Below are positions 63,552-64,000 of a DNA stretch of 64,000 bases, in pieces. This stretch comes from Pigmentiphaga aceris (GTDB lineage Bacteria; Pseudomonadota; Gammaproteobacteria; Burkholderiales; Burkholderiaceae_B). The stretch spans positions 3,100,001 to 3,164,000 of the forward strand of contig NZ_CP043046.1 in assembly GCF_008119665.1 (NCBI RefSeq), written 5' to 3'. Numbering within the stretch: the stretch's first letter is position 1; every line of letters starts with the position of its first letter. The position numbers and the translations under genes are program-made. A model generated the notes under the pieces. That model worked only from the letters and a program-made list of their open reading frames with translations. It was not told where the DNA came from and searched no databases.

Positions 63552-64000
63552 ATGCAAGACGTTCACGCCGCGCAGAACGCGCCAGGCAGGTCACGCAGGA
63601 CATCGGTCATTGGCATGACCGCATTGGGTGCACTGCAAGGCGTCTGCTGCTACGCGCTGCTGTCGCCAGCGCTGGCAGGCACCTTGCGCGGTTTCGAGGC
63701 GGTCATGTGGATGATGTCGCTGATGCTCGTCATGACCGTGCCGCTGCTGTGGTACTTCACAGAAAACCTGCTGGGCCTGTCGACACTGCGCCGCGTGGCG
63801 ATCGTGGCGGTGCTGGGCTTGATCATCCCCATTATGTTGACCACCGAATACACGGTGATGCAGCAACGTGAATTCCCACAGACCAGTTCCGCGCCCCTGA
63901 TCGCATCGGCAGTGCTGGCGTTCATCTGCTTGCCGCTGCTGGCGCACCTGCGACATGGACAGCAGCCGGGGCGTGGTTTGCAGCGAACCGTATCGGGTTG
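63552..64000 (+). CDS. DUF4153-family membrane protein, copy 3, cut by window end
   Basis: 149 codons visible, frame open at the right edge. The N-terminal helix (IGMTALGALQGVCCYALLSP) and LLWYFTENLLGLSTLRRVAI align with the starts of copies 1 and 2, in which AWYLTED or AWYLSED occupies the same place. It is more diverged than those two are from each other. Length and C-terminal domain cannot be judged. Confidence 0.75.
   Translation, partial: MQDVHAAQNAPGRSRRTSVIGMTALGALQGVCCYALLSPALAGTLRGFEAVMWMMSLMLVMTVPLLWYFTENLLGLSTLRRVAIVAVLGLIIPIMLTTEYTVMQQREFPQTSSAPLIASAVLAFICLPLLAHLRHGQQPGRGLQRTVSG

Overview
The window is GC-rich, densely coded DNA with gene types typical of a Burkholderiales betaproteobacterium, most likely an Alcaligenaceae relative such as Achromobacter, Bordetella or Pigmentiphaga. 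The evidence is many LysR/IclR/MocR regulators paired with small catabolic or efflux operons, a PrpR/sigma-54-controlled prpB, branched-chain-amino-acid-type (Liv) and dipeptide-type ABC importers, and DUF4153 proteins. This placement is inferred from gene content only. I see no rRNA, tRNA, CRISPR array, insertion sequence or phage gene.

Layout. 1-3 kb: a MocR-type regulator diverges from a dihydroxyphthalate-decarboxylase-like gene and a YbeM-like amidase that runs off the left edge. 3-9.5 kb: a GIY-YIG protein, an ArsC-type phosphatase, an EamA transporter, an MFS exporter, and an SDR with a divergent LysR. 9.6-11 kb: an ArsR-family repressor and a quinone-oxidoreductase-like enzyme, each preceded by the same perfect palindrome. 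11-14.1 kb: prpR diverging from a solitary prpB, with a palindromic activator site and a canonical sigma-54 promoter between them. 14.2-28 kb: a large one-direction catabolic operon with a divergent IclR gene. In transcription order it holds a COG0523 GTPase, a hydantoinase-type amidohydrolase, an isochorismatase-fold hydrolase, a five-gene Liv-type importer, an MmgE/PrpD enzyme, a fumarate-reductase-like flavoprotein and a second MmgE/PrpD enzyme. Most junctions overlap or are very close. 28-34.3 kb: a zinc metallopeptidase, argC with a divergent LysR, an MFS exporter, and orphan immunity-like genes (SUKH, DUF4303). 34.5-41.8 kb: a ddpXABCDF-like D-Ala-D-Ala uptake and hydrolysis cluster, split by an opposing HAD phosphatase gene and a short tandem repeat; ddpF has its own promoter. 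41.9-54.7 kb: an ABC exporter, an aminotransferase with LysR, a four-gene run of unknown and mostly secreted proteins that includes two six-cysteine paralogues, an MFS pump with an XRE/MmyB regulator, a LysR with a quinone reductase and MFS pair, and a Rossmann epimerase-like gene. 54.7-64 kb: a 14-bp tandem repeat, pirin, the ABC-F protein YheS, a membrane hydrolase, DedA, and three tandem DUF4153 membrane proteins.

The strongest candidate for an undescribed system is the 14.2-28 kb cluster. Its enzymes could together open a cyclic imide or hydantoin, remove the nitrogen, dehydrogenate and hydrate the resulting dicarboxylate, and perhaps hand a substituted malate to a PrpB-type lyase next door. 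A second candidate is the set of hairpins that overlap or abut the ribosome-binding sites of all three DUF4153 genes.
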